Assembly (NCBI GenBank): GCA_963806045.1
Contig: CAWDWP010000007.1
Location: 225,341-289,340 of the forward strand
Direction: 5' to 3'
DNA from: DATCHW01 sp963806045
GTDB lineage: Bacteria > Bacteroidota > Ignavibacteria > Tepidaquicellales > Tepidaquicellaceae
Length of the DNA: 64,000 nt
Shown: one piece after another, positions 8,871-18,334 of the stretch
How the letters are laid out: each line of letters starts with the position of its first letter
Position numbering within the stretch: the stretch's first letter is position 1
Translations under genes and position numbers: made by a program
Notes under the pieces: model-generated
Database searches by the model: none
What the model saw: the letters and a program-made list of their open reading frames with translations, nothing else
Told to the model about the DNA's origin: nothing

Positions 8871-10151
8871 TTATAAATCAGAATAAAATATTTTATTTTT
8901 ATTTACAACAGCAAATGGTTTACAATATATTTCAAAACTATTAAAAGGTGTATTCCTTCCTTTACTTTTGAATTTGTTCTTATCTATTTTCCATTTATCG
9001 TTTAAACTCAAAATTGTCAAATTTGCTGGTTCTCCGGTTTGAATTTTTATCTCTTTTAATTTTAAAATCTTTCTCGGATTTATTGACATTTTTCTAACCA
9101 TATTTTCAAACGATATTACTCCGGTTTTCACTAAAAATGTATATGCTAAACCGACAGTTGTTTCCAGTCCAATAATTCCAAAAGGTGCCTTATCAAAATT
9201 CAATGATTTTTCTTCGTTAGTGTGGGGAGCGTGATCAGAACATATCACATCTATAGTCTCTTCCTTTAAAGCTTGGAGTATTTTCGTAATATCTTCCGTA
9301 GATCTTAAGGGTGGATTCATTTTGAAATTCGTATTCATTCCTTCACATTCTGAATCTGTTAAAATAAAATGGTGAGGACAGACTTCCGCAGTGATTTTAA
9401 TGTTTTTTGCCTTTGCTTTTTTAATAATATCAATGCTATCTCCACAAGAAATATGCTGGATATGATATTTTGAATTCTTGAAATATTGCATTAAAAACAG
9501 ATCTCTGGTAATCATGGCAGTCTCACTTTTGCAAGGAATACCTTTAATGTTCAATTTTTTTGTCAAATATCCTTCATTAATATAACCATTTGAAACAAGT
9601 TGAATATCCTCACAATGCTGAGCAAACACTATATCGTATTCAGAGGTCTTTTCAAAAACATTCTTCATCACTTCCGTATCCTGAACCCCGTTTCCATCAT
9701 CCGTAAAAGCAATTGCCCCGGAATCGATCAAATTTTTTATTTCTGAAATTTCTTTTCCAAGTCGATTTTTTGTAGCGCATGCAGAAGGATAAATATCCGT
9801 TAAGTAATCCGATGATTTTTCTACAATATATTTAATTGTCTTCTCATTATCGACTGGTGGCAATGTATTCGGCATAGTCAAAACACCTGTAAAACCGCCA
9901 TTTGCAGCAGCTAATGCACCAGTATATAAATCTTCTTTATTTTCTTGTCCAGGGTCTCTGAAATGGACATGCATATCGAATAAACCGGGAATACATGTTA
10001 GAGAATTTGAGGCAACGACATCAGTGTTATCTGGGATATTATTTAATTGTCCTATGAAACTAATATATCCACTTTGAATCAGTAAATCTGTCCTTAAGTT
10101 TAATTTATCTGATGGTGAAATGATATGTATGTTTTTAAATAATAAATTCAA
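8871..10151 (-). CDS. pyrC: Dihydroorotase (class I, PyrC)
   Basis: 426 residues, typical of class I dihydroorotase, which interconverts carbamoyl-aspartate and dihydroorotate in pyrimidine synthesis. The metal-binding motif DMHVHFRDPGQ contains His61 and His63. Further ligands are seen in AQHCED and HHF (ITAEVCPHHF), and the catalytic region CSDHAPHT is intact. No other pyrimidine gene is adjacent. It begins 46 bases after the tRNA-Val gene and is followed by the FAH gene at 10 bases. Catalytically inactive PyrC-like proteins exist as ATCase partners, but the ligand set here looks complete. Confidence 0.92.
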   Translation of the reverse strand: MNLLFKNIHIISPSDKLNLRTDLLIQSGYISFIGQLNNIPDNTDVVASNSLTCIPGLFDMHVHFRDPGQENKEDLYTGALAAANGGFTGVLTMPNTLPPVDNEKTIKYIVEKSSDYLTDIYPSACATKNRLGKEISEIKNLIDSGAIAFTDDGNGVQDTEVMKNVFEKTSEYDIVFAQHCEDIQLVSNGYINEGYLTKKLNIKGIPCKSETAMITRDLFLMQYFKNSKYHIQHISCGDSIDIIKKAKAKNIKITAEVCPHHFILTDSECEGMNTNFKMNPPLRSTEDITKILQALKEETIDVICSDHAPHTNEEKSLNFDKAPFGIIGLETTVGLAYTFLVKTGVISFENMVRKMSINPRKILKLKEIKIQTGEPANLTILSLNDKWKIDKNKFKSKGRNTPFNSFEIYCKPFAVVNKNKIFYSDL

Positions 10152-10196
10152 AAAGAAATAATCTATAAGTTCGACAGCATATGTATAAATGATTTG

Positions 10197-10270
10197 TGGG
10201 CAATACTGGACTCGAACCAGTGACCTTCCCGATGTGAACGGGACGCGCTAACCAACTGTGCCAATTGCCC
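10197..10270 (-). tRNA. tRNA-Val (anticodon CAC)
   Basis: The minus strand folds into a cloverleaf. The acceptor stem is GGGCAAT/ATTGCCC, the D arm has one A-C mismatch and an AGTTGGTTA loop, the anticodon stem TCCCG/CGGGA encloses TTCACAT, and the T arm is ACTGG-TTCGAGT-CCAGT. Positions 34-36 read CAC, decoding GUG (Val). CCA is not encoded. The 5' end lies 4 bases after the MlaE permease stop codon, and the gene is co-directional with pyrC and valS. Confidence 0.93.
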
Positions 10271-10274
10271 ATTT

Positions 10275-11045
10275 TTATGCTGCAATCAGAAAATTCCAAA
10301 GAACTGCATCAAGTATTAATATCATTGCTGCACAAATAACAAAAGATTTTATTGTAGATAAACCTACACCTTCAGCTCCACCTTTGGTTTGGAATCCAAC
10401 AAAACAACCTATAGAAGAAATTGATGCACCAAAAAAAAGAGCTTTAATAATAGCAGCGAATACATCTTTCATTTCAAATGTCTTTCGAAAACCATTTAAA
10501 TAAACCGCCCCGGGTACATCAAGAAAAACTGCTGCAACAAAGTAAGAACCAAATATTGCAACAGCACTCGCATAAATGACTAATATAGGCATCATTGTTA
10601 TAGTTGCTACAACCTTTGGCATCGCGAGATACCTTATCGGACTTATTCCCATTGATTCTAAGGCATCAATTTGTTCTGTTACTTTCATCGTTCCTAATTC
10701 CGCTGATATAGATGCTCCTACCCTACCTGCTAATACAATTGCTGTTAAAACGGGTCCTAATTCAATAATTATAGCTTTTGGAGTCGCAGTTCCAAGATAA
10801 CTATAAGAAATCATGCCTTTTATTTGATATGCGACTTGCCAGCTTGAAACTGCTCCTGTAAAAAGACCAATAATTCCTACTAATACCAGTGAGTTGACAC
10901 CAATATGAACCATTTGATCAACAATCAATTTCCTGTCCTTATATATTCTTGGTAAAAATTTTGTAATTCCCAAAAATAAAGCGGCATACTGACCTAATTC
11001 TATCAGGAAGACTTTAAATTTTCTTAGCAATAATAATGTAATCAA
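10275..11045 (-). CDS. MlaE-family lipid ABC transporter permease
   Basis: 256 residues with about five to six hydrophobic segments. Family features are the LVLVGIIGLFTGAVSSWQVAYQ segment, the conserved ELGPVLTAIVLAGRVGASISAELGTMKVTEQIDALE region and the C-terminal GCFVGFQTKGGAEGVG. These mark the MlaE/YrbE permease that moves phospholipids between inner and outer membrane. The partner ATPase (MlaF) and MCE-domain protein (MlaD) are not encoded downstream, which is unusual because they commonly follow; they must be elsewhere. It follows the CNNM-family gene by 11 bases and is itself followed almost at once by the tRNA-Val gene. Confidence 0.92.
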   Translation of the reverse strand: MITLLLLRKFKVFLIELGQYAALFLGITKFLPRIYKDRKLIVDQMVHIGVNSLVLVGIIGLFTGAVSSWQVAYQIKGMISYSYLGTATPKAIIIELGPVLTAIVLAGRVGASISAELGTMKVTEQIDALESMGISPIRYLAMPKVVATITMMPILVIYASAVAIFGSYFVAAVFLDVPGAVYLNGFRKTFEMKDVFAAIIKALFFGASISSIGCFVGFQTKGGAEGVGLSTIKSFVICAAMILILDAVLWNFLIAA

Positions 11046-11056
11046 AATAGATAAAT

Positions 11057-12361
11057 TTACATTCTTTGAATTTTAACCTGTAATAATCTGTTCCCCATTT
11101 TTTTGGAAACTGTAAATACAATCCCTTTATAATCTATTCTTTCGTATATCTCAGGAATATGTCCCGTAACTTGTTGTAAAAACCCACTTAATGTCTGATA
11201 TTCTTCATTGTTCACAGGAATATCAGAATTAAATTTTTTATTAAAATCTTCGATATTAATAATTGGATTAACTAAATATATTCCTAATTTATCTTTTTCA
11301 ATATTTTTTGATTCAACATCATATTCGTCTTCAATTTCACCAACTATCTCTTCAATGATATCCTCCAGAGTAATAAGTCCTTCGACACCACCATGTTCAT
11401 TAACAACAATTCCGGAGTGTAAATGTTTTTTTTGAAATTCTTTAAGCAATTCTCCGATATGCTTTGTTTCGGGAATAAAATAAACCGGTCTTAAAATATC
11501 CTGAAGAACTATGATATCACGATGTTCAGATGCACTTATCAAATCTTTCGAATAAATAATCCCAATAATATTATCAATTGATTCTCTGAATACTGGAATT
11601 CTGGAATATCCTTCATCAATTACTGTTTGAATTATTTTGTCTCTGGTGTCATCAGCATTTAATGCAACAATACTATCACGAGGAATCATAATATCTTTTG
11701 CGCATTTGTCATTAAAGTCAAAAATTTTTTCTATCAACTGGTGTTCTGTGGAATCAATTATCCCCGATTTTCTCCCCTCTTCTATAACTAGTTTAATTTC
11801 TTCTTCCGAGTGAATCAATTCACTGTTAGGAACTGATTGAATACCTAATATTCTCAAAATAGTATTGGCAGAAGAATTCAGTAACCAGATAAATGGTTTG
11901 AAAATATTATAAAATATTTTCAGTGGGAGTGATAGATACAATGCTATTCTTGTTGGAAATCGAACAGCAATCGTTTTTGGTGCAATTTCACCAATGGTAA
12001 TAGTCACATAAGTGATAAATATTATTCCTAAAAGAATTGCAACTGTATTGCCTAAGGGCGAATAAATATTAAATTTGATCAGTATTTTTGAAAATAACCC
12101 TGTGAATACACCTTCCCCGAGCCAGCCAAGTAACAGATTTATTGAAGTTATTCCTAGTTGAGAAGCGGAAATATATTTGTCGATGTTTTCTTTAAGATTT
12201 TTAACAATTTTTGCCTTTTGATTACCACCCTTTATTAAGGTCTCAACTTCAGTCATTCTCACACGTACTAATGCATACTCTATTGCAACAAACAGTGCAT
12301 TAATCAGTATAAATACTGAAATAACAATTAATTCTAATATAAATGATTGAATCGTAACCAT
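11057..12361 (-). CDS. CNNM/CorC (HlyC-like) membrane protein with CBS pair
   Basis: 434 residues. The N-terminal 190 residues hold several transmembrane helices of the DUF21/CNNM domain. Then comes a CBS-domain pair containing IMIPRDSIVALNADD and GIIYSKDL, and a C-terminal CorC/HlyC domain with VVNEHGGVEGLITLEDIIEEIVGEIEDEYD. Proteins of this architecture are linked to magnesium or cobalt efflux in the inner membrane; the old hemolysin label is historical. It is the first gene of the minus-strand unit that runs through mlaE, tRNA-Val and pyrC to valS. Confidence 0.9.
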   Translation of the reverse strand: MVTIQSFILELIVISVFILINALFVAIEYALVRVRMTEVETLIKGGNQKAKIVKNLKENIDKYISASQLGITSINLLLGWLGEGVFTGLFSKILIKFNIYSPLGNTVAILLGIIFITYVTITIGEIAPKTIAVRFPTRIALYLSLPLKIFYNIFKPFIWLLNSSANTILRILGIQSVPNSELIHSEEEIKLVIEEGRKSGIIDSTEHQLIEKIFDFNDKCAKDIMIPRDSIVALNADDTRDKIIQTVIDEGYSRIPVFRESIDNIIGIIYSKDLISASEHRDIIVLQDILRPVYFIPETKHIGELLKEFQKKHLHSGIVVNEHGGVEGLITLEDIIEEIVGEIEDEYDVESKNIEKDKLGIYLVNPIINIEDFNKKFNSDIPVNNEEYQTLSGFLQQVTGHIPEIYERIDYKGIVFTVSKKMGNRLLQVKIQRM

Positions 12362-12516
12362 ATTATGTAATCAAAATACCTAAATACTCAACCTTCTTCA
12401 ATTATAAAAACATTCTGATTATATTATAATATGAAATCAGTTAATTTTATAAATTTGTATTTAAGTTTATAAAATATAGATAATTTCAAACAAAAGAATC
12501 ATGATATTCTTTTCCA

Positions 12517-13578
12517 TTATTGTTTATCATCAAGAATATATTCGGATTTGTCAGGTGAGTACAATATCAAATTAATTATATTAACCTTAATAAAATAGCT
12601 GATCTTTTTAATTCCTTTGAGATTTGAAGATTTATGCCACGATTCAATAGCAATATATTTTAATAATGGCTGTAATCCGAGTGCAAATTGCAAATCGCGG
12701 GCATATTTTGAATCTTTTTTATTATAGATCTTTCTCAAAGCTTTAATTAATATCGGGGATATTATTTTAAACCAGATAATAAACACTAAAATACCTCTAA
12801 TAAGCATTAAAAGGACTGAATTATAATTAAGTTCTATTTTTTCCGGAGAAATATAGGTTAATATAAGCAGAGTGATCAGAAAAATATAAAAAATAAATTT
12901 AGTTAATTTAAATTTTTTACTTCTCCTTTTTTGAAATACAGCAGATATACCTTTATTTTTGTTAAACTGAATATCCAGATAATACTCCTGATTATTTAGA
13001 TTTGTGGATAGATTGTTTATGAACCTGATTATAAAAATACTTGAAATAACACCGATAAATATATGAACTAAAAAATATAATCCGATAATAATATAAGAAT
13101 ATTTAACATCTGAAAAAGTATTAACAGAAAATTCTTTAAATATATAATTTATAAATGAATCGATAGATTCCCAAAGGGTCATTCCAAACATTAAAGTCAA
13201 TGACAGAATCTTTTGCAAAGAAGATAACAAAGAAAATAAAAACCCGAGTATTAAACATTTAATCGGATTATATTTACCACTGAAATAAAATAGTTCTCCA
13301 AGTATGGCTTGATAAAAAACAGCGAAATAGGCTAAAGCAGGTGTATACGGACTAATAATCATTTTTACCAAAATTACGACAATTGATGCCTGAATTATTT
13401 GCCCTTTCTTGTTTTTGAAAAATACCAAAAGTGAAATATACAATAAGGCAAAACTTCCTATAATTAATCCCGTAAAAGGAATTTTTACTGCATGGAGAAT
13501 GCCACCAAGGAATGCTTCAGTAAAAGCCCAAAGAGCTATTATTTTTTGTGATGTTGTCGAATAGGATTTTAAGATCAT
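12517..13578 (-). CDS. Integral membrane protein of unknown function
   Basis: 353 residues. About eight hydrophobic segments are visible, in two blocks: residues 10-190 (five to six helices) and 225-280 (two helices). They are separated by a basic cytoplasmic-looking stretch rich in Lys and Arg (QKRRSKKFKLTKF). The first block, with small residues and an AFLGGILHAVKIPFTGLI opening, resembles the S-component fold of ECF transporters or a small permease, but I cannot assign a family. The gene stands alone, 155 bases before the CNNM-family gene on the same strand, with a long gap upstream. Function unknown. Confidence 0.65.
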   Translation of the reverse strand: MILKSYSTTSQKIIALWAFTEAFLGGILHAVKIPFTGLIIGSFALLYISLLVFFKNKKGQIIQASIVVILVKMIISPYTPALAYFAVFYQAILGELFYFSGKYNPIKCLILGFLFSLLSSLQKILSLTLMFGMTLWESIDSFINYIFKEFSVNTFSDVKYSYIIIGLYFLVHIFIGVISSIFIIRFINNLSTNLNNQEYYLDIQFNKNKGISAVFQKRRSKKFKLTKFIFYIFLITLLILTYISPEKIELNYNSVLLMLIRGILVFIIWFKIISPILIKALRKIYNKKDSKYARDLQFALGLQPLLKYIAIESWHKSSNLKGIKKISYFIKVNIINLILYSPDKSEYILDDKQ

Positions 13579-14121
13579 CTAAATAAACTCAACAAATACA
13601 TTTATAAAATCAATGTAAATTAAGTAATCAAGCAATAATTTAAAATTCCAATTTGTTTTTAGGTAAATATGATTAATCTTTTGAATTGTTTTAAATCTGA
13701 TAAGAATTTGTAGTCTAAATTAAGTATTTAAACCACTAACTTATAGATTATTTTTTGCTAATATCTGTTTTACACATCCCATTCCCCAACCACAATAATT
13801 TCCAAAGCCCGTTTTCTATAAATATTTGATCAATTTCGTCACCAGTCCAATTTGTAGATCAACCATATTTGAAAATTTTTTAAATTATTTAAATCATTTA
13901 GAAAATCATTGCGGAATAATCTGCTCTGATTGAATTTGCTTTAATTTCAAATTAAATCTCATAAAATACTAATTAGCGCTGTTTAGCATATAATAATGTA
14001 CAAAACCGGAATTCACATTAATATACTTACAAGGGAGTGAGATTTCGGAAAAAGGAATGCTTATTTAATAAATCCCGAATATATTAATATATTCGGGATT
14101 AAAATATTTTATGGATGGATT
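13579..14121. other. 543-bp intergenic region without a convincing gene
   Basis: Strongly AT-rich. No open frame of useful length exists on either strand. It holds a 30-bp perfect palindrome (14071-14100). On the minus strand at about 13745-13860 two overlapping short frames give Trp/Gly/Cys-rich peptides (for example FGNYCGWGMGCVKQIL), which could be the frameshifted end of a lost gene, but the signal is too short to name. Otherwise I see nothing. Confidence 0.5.
14071..14100 (-). terminator. 30-bp perfect palindrome, probable transcript end of the electron-transfer operon
   Basis: AATCCCGAATATATT is followed directly by its exact reverse complement, giving a 15-bp inverted repeat with no spacer. 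It lies 21 bases beyond the stop of the ferritin-like gene. No long T tract follows on the minus strand, so it may be an mRNA 3'-end stabiliser or a binding site and not a classical terminator. Confidence 0.5.
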
Positions 14122-14577
14122 TTAATTCTCTTTCAAAATGAATTCATCATATTCAAGTTCAAATCTCAATTTATGCTTCGATTCTTCTATTGCTAATGAT
14201 AGAAATAATGATTTTATATCAGGGTTTTCTGTTTTGGTAGATAATTTAGTGTATAGTTTGAAAGCGGCTTTTTCTCTGTTCATTGCCAGGATTAATGCAT
14301 CCTGATAGCTCATATCGCGATTAGGTTTAACTATTACCGTGTAATCTGCTATTTTTAGATCAGCAATTTTTTCATTTGATAATACAAAAATATTTTCTTC
14401 TTTAACTTTTATAAGTTTTGCTTTGTGCTTAACTTCTTCTTGTGCAAATTCAATAAATACGGATTGCATTTCAAGGTGCGCCATGCTTTTTGATAAATCG
14501 GTATAAAAATCAACCGCTTCCTGTTCCGCTTTTATTGCAAAATCAAGAATATCATCAACAGAATTAAAAATATCCAT
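14122..14577 (-). CDS. Ferritin-like (rubrerythrin-type) diiron protein
   Basis: 151 residues forming two helical-hairpin repeats. Each repeat supplies a Glu helix and an EExxH motif: Glu18/Glu20 region with EEVKH (47-51), then the EKAAFKLY helix (Glu102) with EESKH (131-135). This is the ligand pattern of the rubrerythrin ferritin-like domain. The rubredoxin domain of true rubrerythrin is absent. Such proteins reduce peroxide or store iron in anaerobes. It is the last gene after the 1231-residue redox protein (29-base gap), so it may protect or serve that complex. Confidence 0.8.
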   Translation of the reverse strand: MDIFNSVDDILDFAIKAEQEAVDFYTDLSKSMAHLEMQSVFIEFAQEEVKHKAKLIKVKEENIFVLSNEKIADLKIADYTVIVKPNRDMSYQDALILAMNREKAAFKLYTKLSTKTENPDIKSLFLSLAIEESKHKLRFELEYDEFILKEN

Positions 14578-14606
14578 AGTATTTAAATAATTTATTTTAT
14601 AAAATA

Positions 14607-17600
14607 TTAATTTTCAAACGATCTAGCAAAATTTTCTTCGAATTTCTTGTTTAAATTATCGCAACCATAGTTAAACATTTTATTATCATCCTCTTTAATG
14701 GTATGTTTTAAAGAAAAATATTCATTATTATCCAAATTATTAAATAACAAAGATGATATTTCTATTGAAATATTATTTGTCAAATCAACTCTGTTTTTTA
14801 TTCCAAATTTATTCATCAAATCTATTAGTTGTTCATATGTTTTTTTAGCTAACTTTGTATCGTATTGCATTTCAAAAGGTATAACATATTTTTGCGTGTT
14901 TGAATATGAACCTCCGGTTTCGAATGGGAATGATGCGGGCAATATTAAATCTGCCATTTCGGCTGTTTCAGTTAAAAAATAATCAGATACAACCTTGAAT
15001 GATGCCTTTGAAACAAGGTTGACCGAAGTTTTTTTATCGATTGAGCAACCTATTGGATCTTCGCCGAAAATAAATAAATTTTTAGTCTTTCCATTTTCAA
15101 GTAAATGATAAAGATTTTCATTTACATTTTGAGATAATGAATCAACATGCCATGTTTTTTTCAATCTTTCAATAATGTCATTTTGAGTAATATCAACATT
15201 TCCAATCGCAAATCCAGGCGAGATTCCCATATCGAATAATCCTTGTGAATTATTTTTTTCCTTAAGCGATATAAGCCCGCTTGATTTTTTTCCCAACTTT
15301 CCTGTAATTAAAGCCAGATTGAATATTTCCCGGCAAGCATTAGAAGATAAATTTTTCTCTGCATAAATAAGAACTGCATTCATTTCAGTATTAAATTCAT
15401 CCGCAAATTCTATTAGTCTTTTCTCGAAAAATACTCCGGATTTCTTAATAAGTTCATTAAAATCTTCTGATAACAAAGCTTTTTTATATTCATCAAATCC
15501 GGTTACATGATCATCAAGAAATATTTTATTTTCGAGGTTATTTGATAAGATATAAAAATTCACTGCTTTAATAAAATAGTAATAAGATTTCAATAAAATA
15601 ACTTTGTCTGCCCGATTAATAAGTGATGAATTTTCGTTATCGGAAATAAGTTCTATTTTTGCGTCGTTTATAGATTTCGCTTTATTCACCATATAACCTA
15701 AAACAGGATTTTCATAATTTATTTCGGAACCTAATAAATAAATCTTCTTTGCTCCCGTAATATCTTCAAATGGTACATTATTTTTATAATTCTCTCTGTA
15801 AAAGTCACCTCTGTTTTCGTAATGAAAACTAGATACGTTATTTGTTTTAACTGCTGCTCTTGCAAATTTTTGAATCAGATATAACTCTTCATTAGATAAT
15901 CTTGAACCTGCAAAAAAAGAGTTTTCATCAGCATTTGATGACTTAATTTTTTCACATATTAGTTTATATGCTTTTTCAAATGTGATTTCTTCAAATTTCC
16001 CGTTTATTTTCAGTAGCGGTTTCAATAATCTGGTTTTATCATTCAGGTAACTGTATCCGAATTTTGCAAATCTGCAGATATTTGTATCAGAGTTTATAAT
16101 TCCATTCTTACCTTCTACTTTCATAAAATAACCACTCTTATGTTTTAATGATATTTCACAACCAATGGAGCAATAGTTGCAAATTGTATCAACATTATCG
16201 AGCTCAACAGGACCGTTTTTAAATTTATAATTCTCTGTTATCGCTCCGGTAGGACAAGTTGAAATGCACAAACCGCATGATTCGCAGTCAGTATCTTGTA
16301 AACGTTTATCCATACTAGGTGCAACAAAAGTCTCGAATCCCCTGTTAACAAGACCCAAAGCATTTGCATTTACAACTTCTTTACATATTCTTATACATCT
16401 TGAACAAAGAATACATTTGTTATTATCAATTTCAATATATGGGTGTTCAAAATTTACTTCATACTTTTTAAATTCTCCTTTAAATTTCTTTTGTTCAACA
16501 TTATATTCCGTAGAATATTTTTTGAGATCGCAGGAATAGTATTCAGAACAACCACACTCGAGACATCTTAAAGTTTCATCATAGGCAGCTTTGTCAGAAT
16601 ATCCTAATTCCACTTCATCAAAGTTTCTACGTTTTGTTGGATCCAATGTTGGCATTTCTTCACGAATTTGCTCTACATATTTTCCATTATAATCATTCGT
16701 TGTTTGTTTCTCGAAATTGTCTTTTTTACTTATAAATTCAAATTTCTCGCCAATGATAGCATTTTCCGATAAAAACTGGTGACAACTGATAGCTGCTTTT
16801 TTACCCTGAGCAATTGCTTCAATGAGTGTAGCTGGACCCGTTACTGCATCACCAGCTGCAAATATATTTTTGACAGATGTTTGTAATGTTTTTTTATCGG
16901 CATCAATATCTCCCCATTTATTTATCACTAACTTATTATCAGAATATTTGTTTATATCATCAATAAAATTAACATCGGTTTTTTGACCTATCGCAGCTAA
17001 AATATAATTCAGTTCAATATCAAATTCTGAATCATCAACCTTAACCGGTCTTCTTCTTCCTGAAGAATCCGGTTCTCCCAATTGCATTTTGAAACAAGTC
17101 AGTGATATTAATTTACCCTTGTCATCAACATTGATTTTAGCAGGTGCGGTTAAGAATAAATACTCAACCCCTTCCAATTTAGATTCGTGAATCTCAATCG
17201 GATTTGCTGGCATTTCTTTTTCAGTACGTCTGTAAATTATAAATACTTTTTCAGCACCACAGCGTAAAGCAGTCCGGCAGCAATCCATTGCTGTATTTCC
17301 GCCACCAATCACGGCAACTTTTTTTCCTTTAAAATTATATATTTTGCCGGTCATTTCCATTGATCGTAAAAAATCAATTCCTGATAGAACATTTTCAGCA
17401 CTATCATTTTCACAACCAATATTTGTACCTTTCTGAGAACCAACTGCAAGTATTATTGAATCATAATTGGTTTTAAGATCTTTAAAACTTAAATTATCAC
17501 CTAATCTTATTCCATAATTGATATTGACTCCCATTTCTTTCATTGTTTCAACTTCAGTGTCAATAATATCATTTGGAAGCCGATAAGATGGAATTCCATA

Positions 17601-18302
17601 ACGCAGCATGCCACCCGGGTTTGGACTGGATTCAAAAATTTCTACGCTGTGTCCTTGTAATGTAAGATAATATCCCGCAGAAAGACCACCTGGACCTGCA
17701 CCAATCACAGCAACCTTTTTCCCTGTATCGGGATTTTTCTCTTTTATAAATTTTTGATCCGAAGCGAAGTCTTTATCAGTTGCATATCTTTTCAAATAAT
17801 CAATTCCTACGCCGACTCCTTCGACAAGATTTCTTCTGCAAGCCGTTTCGCAGGGCCTTACACATACTCTTCCGCATATTGCAGGAAGCGGATTTGTTTG
17901 TTTAATTAATCCAACAGCGTCCGAATATAACCCTTTATTTATTAAAGAAATATAACCCTGTACATCTACTCCTGCCGGGCATGTTTGTTTACAAGGAGCT
18001 GTACAATCTGCATAGTGGTTACTCAATAAAAGTTCAAGTGCCGATTTTCTGGATTTGCGTATTTTTTCATTATCGGTTGTGATTTTCATACCATCTGCAA
18101 TTTTAGTTGAGCAAGCAGGTTGAAGTCCCCTCATACCTTCCACTTCCACAACACAAATATAGCAAGATGAGAAAGGTTCAAGCCTTTCATCATTACACAA
18201 TGTAGGAATTTCTATCTTATTACGTTTAGCAAGTTGTAATATCGTCTCACTTCTTTTTCCGTCAACTATTTTACCGTTTAATATGATATTTAATTTATCC
18301 AT
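14607..18302 (-). CDS. Large fused redox subunit: NuoG-type [2Fe-2S] + GltD-like flavoprotein + 2x[4Fe-4S] + degenerate molybdopterin-oxidoreductase domain
   Basis: 1231 residues. Domains in order: a NuoG/FdhA-type [2Fe-2S] domain (Cys36, 47, 50, 64); a GltD/NfnB-like region with 4Fe-4S cysteines (100, 104, 108, 143, 147, 151, 155), an FAD site GAGPGG (201-206) and an NAD(P) site GGGN (333-336), ending at the FAAGDAVTGP motif near 485; a Cys group at 580-591; two ferredoxin clusters (630-640 and 673-683); then a molybdopterin-oxidoreductase-like domain with a 4Fe-4S group (Cys708, 711, 715, 743). The last domain has no Cys or Sec where formate dehydrogenases carry the Mo ligand, and it lacks the C-terminal dinucleotide-binding domain, so formate oxidation is unlikely. 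With the NuoE and NuoF homologues upstream it probably forms an NAD(P)H-linked, possibly electron-bifurcating, cytoplasmic complex. Confidence 0.85.
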   Translation of the reverse strand: MDKLNIILNGKIVDGKRSETILQLAKRNKIEIPTLCNDERLEPFSSCYICVVEVEGMRGLQPACSTKIADGMKITTDNEKIRKSRKSALELLLSNHYADCTAPCKQTCPAGVDVQGYISLINKGLYSDAVGLIKQTNPLPAICGRVCVRPCETACRRNLVEGVGVGIDYLKRYATDKDFASDQKFIKEKNPDTGKKVAVIGAGPGGLSAGYYLTLQGHSVEIFESSPNPGGMLRYGIPSYRLPNDIIDTEVETMKEMGVNINYGIRLGDNLSFKDLKTNYDSIILAVGSQKGTNIGCENDSAENVLSGIDFLRSMEMTGKIYNFKGKKVAVIGGGNTAMDCCRTALRCGAEKVFIIYRRTEKEMPANPIEIHESKLEGVEYLFLTAPAKINVDDKGKLISLTCFKMQLGEPDSSGRRRPVKVDDSEFDIELNYILAAIGQKTDVNFIDDINKYSDNKLVINKWGDIDADKKTLQTSVKNIFAAGDAVTGPATLIEAIAQGKKAAISCHQFLSENAIIGEKFEFISKKDNFEKQTTNDYNGKYVEQIREEMPTLDPTKRRNFDEVELGYSDKAAYDETLRCLECGCSEYYSCDLKKYSTEYNVEQKKFKGEFKKYEVNFEHPYIEIDNNKCILCSRCIRICKEVVNANALGLVNRGFETFVAPSMDKRLQDTDCESCGLCISTCPTGAITENYKFKNGPVELDNVDTICNYCSIGCEISLKHKSGYFMKVEGKNGIINSDTNICRFAKFGYSYLNDKTRLLKPLLKINGKFEEITFEKAYKLICEKIKSSNADENSFFAGSRLSNEELYLIQKFARAAVKTNNVSSFHYENRGDFYRENYKNNVPFEDITGAKKIYLLGSEINYENPVLGYMVNKAKSINDAKIELISDNENSSLINRADKVILLKSYYYFIKAVNFYILSNNLENKIFLDDHVTGFDEYKKALLSEDFNELIKKSGVFFEKRLIEFADEFNTEMNAVLIYAEKNLSSNACREIFNLALITGKLGKKSSGLISLKEKNNSQGLFDMGISPGFAIGNVDITQNDIIERLKKTWHVDSLSQNVNENLYHLLENGKTKNLFIFGEDPIGCSIDKKTSVNLVSKASFKVVSDYFLTETAEMADLILPASFPFETGGSYSNTQKYVIPFEMQYDTKLAKKTYEQLIDLMNKFGIKNRVDLTNNISIEISSLLFNNLDNNEYFSLKHTIKEDDNKMFNYGCDNLNKKFEENFARSFEN

Positions 18303-18334
18303 ATAATATAATAAGAGTCTTTCTTTCTTTTTAA

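Noticed and set aside
13745..13860. Short Trp/Gly/Cys-rich peptides on the minus strand, resembling a frameshifted gene end
   Set aside because: Two overlapping frames (about 34 and 24 codons) do look more protein-like than their surroundings, but there is no start, no ribosome site and no family I can name, so it is mentioned only within the intergenic entry.
14607..18302. Formate dehydrogenase alpha subunit as the name for the 1231-residue protein
   Set aside because: The Mo-ligand Cys/Sec and the C-terminal dinucleotide-binding domain are not found, and the first half is a GltD-like flavoprotein.
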